From positions 1 through 6,856 of the forward strand of contig DJFQ01000143.1 in the NCBI GenBank assembly GCA_002432095.1: a stretch of DNA of 6,856 nt. The letters are read 5' to 3'. The position numbers were made by a program, and so were the translations under genes. Below the pieces are notes generated by a model. It did no database searches. It was not told the origin of the DNA and worked only from the letters and a program-made list of their open reading frames with translations. This DNA is from Marinagarivorans sp. UBA5868. Its GTDB lineage: Bacteria; Pseudomonadota; Gammaproteobacteria; Pseudomonadales; Cellvibrionaceae. Shown piece after piece: positions 6,089 to 6,856 of this stretch; within the stretch, counting starts at the first letter, position 1, and each line of letters opens with the position of its first letter.

Positions 6089-6131
6089 CCTAGGACGCCG
6101 CGGCGCAACAGATCTGTAAATTTGCGCTAGG
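6089..6131 (+). promoter_or_regulatory. Cluster of palindromes with a possible large stem-loop upstream of dksA
   Basis: Four perfect palindromes follow one another: CCTAGG (6089-6094), GCCGCGGC (6097-6104), ACAGATCTGT (6108-6117) and AAATTT (6118-6123). In addition GCGCAA (6103-6108) pairs with TTGCGC (6122-6127) and CCTA (6089-6092) with TAGG (6128-6131), so an RNA could fold into one interrupted hairpin. It has no T-run, so it is not an evident terminator. Whether it works in DNA or in the dksA leader RNA is unknown. Confidence 0.4.
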
Positions 6132-6181
6132 TTTAAGTGTAGCGATGCGAAGCAAAGGCAATATATAGAGGCTCAACAACA

Positions 6182-6613
6182 ATGCCCGACACAACCAATT
6201 TTTCTCTCCACGGTATCGAACCCTACACCTTGGTTAAGGGTGAGGAGTACATGAATGAAAAGCAGCGGGAGCACTTCAAAAAGCTTCTGCTCGCATGGAA
6301 AAGAGAACTCATGGAGGAAGTGGACCGTACCATGAGTCACCTCAAGGACGAAGCCGCCAATTTCCCCGATCCCGCTGATCGGGCGAGCCAGGAAGAGGAA
6401 TTCAGCCTGGAATTGCGCACCCGTGATCGCGAGCGCAAACTCATCAAGAAAATCGACAAAACCCTCGAATTAATTGAAAGCGATAACTACGGTTACTGCG
6501 ATGCTTGCGGTGTGGAGATCGGCATACGCCGTTTGGAGGCTCGCCCAACCGCCACCCTGTGCGTCGACTGCAAAACCATTGACGAGATCAAAGAAAAACA
6601 AGTCATGGGTTGA
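6182..6613 (+). CDS. dksA: RNA polymerase-binding transcription factor DksA
   Basis: DksA binds in the secondary channel of RNA polymerase and, with ppGpp, represses rRNA promoters and activates amino acid synthesis genes. The 143-residue protein is typical of the long gammaproteobacterial form. It has KGEEYMNE at 19-26, then a coiled coil with the tip [19 protein letters not shown] (56-74) carrying the two key aspartates D63 and D66 (D71 and D74 in E. coli). The zinc finger has C106, C109, C127 and C130, and the protein ends IKEKQVMG. All four cysteines are present, so this is the zinc-containing type. The ATG at 6182 follows AGAGG at 6167-6171 by 10 bases. An internal ATG at 6251 corresponds to the conserved MNE and is less likely to be the start. 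It is followed by a hairpin and then gluQRS. Confidence 0.98.
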   Translation: MPDTTNFSLHGIEPYTLVKGEEYMNEKQREHFKKLLLAWKRELMEEVDRTMSHLKDEAANFPDPADRASQEEEFSLELRTRDRERKLIKKIDKTLELIESDNYGYCDACGVEIGIRRLEARPTATLCVDCKTIDEIKEKQVMG

Positions 6614-6620
6614 TATTCGC

Positions 6621-6641
6621 AAGGGCCGTATCCCGGCCCTT
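6621..6641 (+). terminator. Hairpin terminator or attenuator between dksA and gluQRS
   Basis: A strong stem, AAGGGCCG at 6621-6628 with CGGCCCTT at 6634-6641 and a five-base loop, begins 8 bases after the dksA stop. CGC/GCG pairs can extend it around one bulged T. The following bases are T-rich but interrupted (TTGCGTTGTT), so termination is probably incomplete and some read-through into gluQRS is likely. A terminator between dksA and gluQ-rs is also described in Shigella flexneri. Confidence 0.7.
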
Positions 6642-6669
6642 TGCGTTGTTACATTTCTCCGCGATTTAT

Positions 6670-6856
6670 ATGGCTCTAGCCATTCGCCCTGATTACATCG
6701 GCCGCTTCGCCCCCTCCCCCACCGGTCCCCTGCACCTCGGCTCGCTCGTCGCGGCGATGGCGAGCTATCTCGACGCGAAGGTGCATCGCGGCCAGTGGCT
6801 CGTGCGCATCGAGGACCTGGACCGGGACCGCAACGTGCCCGGCGCGGCCGAGCACA
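6670..6856 (+). CDS. gluQRS: Glutamyl-Q tRNA(Asp) synthetase, N-terminal part (3' end outside window)
   Basis: GluQ-RS is a shortened glutamyl-tRNA synthetase relative that attaches glutamate to queuosine at the wobble base of tRNA-Asp. The visible 62 residues have the class I core: [17 protein letters not shown] at 9-25, with the HIGH-type motif as HLGS (22-25). [12 protein letters not shown] (43-54) and VPGAAEH follow, typical of GluQ-RS rather than full GltX, and the position after dksA supports this. The ATG at 6670 has no visible ribosome binding site. Base use changes within the gene: codons 1-10 have 5 of 10 ending in A or T, while codons 11-62 have only 3 of 52. From 6701 onward GC is about 74%, against about 53% in a stretch of dksA. 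Confidence 0.95.
   Translation, partial: MALAIRPDYIGRFAPSPTGPLHLGSLVAAMASYLDAKVHRGQWLVRIEDLDRDRNVPGAAEH

Larger units (their letters stand above)
5874..6181. other. Divergent sfsA/dksA control region
   Basis: No gene is seen. Next to sfsA lies its ribosome binding site and a -10-like box. On the dksA side are a 19-bp tandem repeat and a palindrome cluster, listed separately. GACCGG at 6001-6006 and CCGGTC at 6024-6029 form a small inverted repeat. No promoter pair for dksA could be called with confidence. Confidence 0.5.

Noticed and set aside
6242..6253. Internal dksA start at 6251 with GAGGAG just upstream
   Set aside because: The GAGGAG simply encodes the conserved Glu-Glu, the spacing is too short, and the upstream residues match the family N-terminus.

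Overview
The window looks like a piece of a gammaproteobacterial chromosome, probably from a Pseudomonas-like or marine relative. The evidence is the typical gammaproteobacterial proteins Mpl, family I inorganic pyrophosphatase, SfsA, DksA and GluQ-RS, and the order sfsA / dksA / gluQRS at the right end. Most of the window has intermediate base composition (a 160-base stretch of dksA is about 53% GC by hand count). The exact genus cannot be fixed from the sequence alone. There are no rRNA or tRNA genes, CRISPR arrays, insertion sequences or phage genes.

Left part (1-2046): the 5' part of mpl, a murein peptide recycling ligase, runs leftward out of the window. Divergent from it is ppa, with a readable sigma-70-type promoter and a good intrinsic terminator. 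A leftward gene for an uncharacterised protein faces ppa. That protein has a small conserved N-terminal domain and a low-complexity tail carrying two copies of a unit of about 56 residues.

Middle (2047-4202): about 540 bases without a recognised gene contain only a doubtful 42-codon ORF. A 97-residue uncharacterised helical protein follows, starting behind a good ribosome binding site. It runs tail to tail into a two-gene leftward operon encoding an M15-type zinc peptidase with no signal peptide and, overlapping it by one base, a YieH-like HAD phosphatase.

Right part (4203-6856): a 322-base spacer full of short direct repeats precedes a rightward pair. The first gene encodes a stand-alone TfoX C-terminal domain. 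The second encodes a Rieske ferredoxin-like protein whose GTG start overlaps the first gene's stop. Convergent sfsA follows. A 308-base spacer then carries a 19-bp tandem repeat and a cluster of palindromes before dksA. After dksA come a hairpin terminator and the start of gluQRS, a tRNA-Asp modification enzyme, which runs out of the window. Within gluQRS the composition jumps sharply, to about 74% GC from codon 11.

Most genes are conserved housekeeping functions: cell wall recycling, pyrophosphate removal, ppGpp-linked transcription control and tRNA modification. I do not see a clear new multi-gene system. The best leads are the composition break inside gluQRS, the TfoX-C/Rieske pair with its repeat-rich leader, the tandem repeat upstream of dksA, and the repeat-tailed unknown protein.
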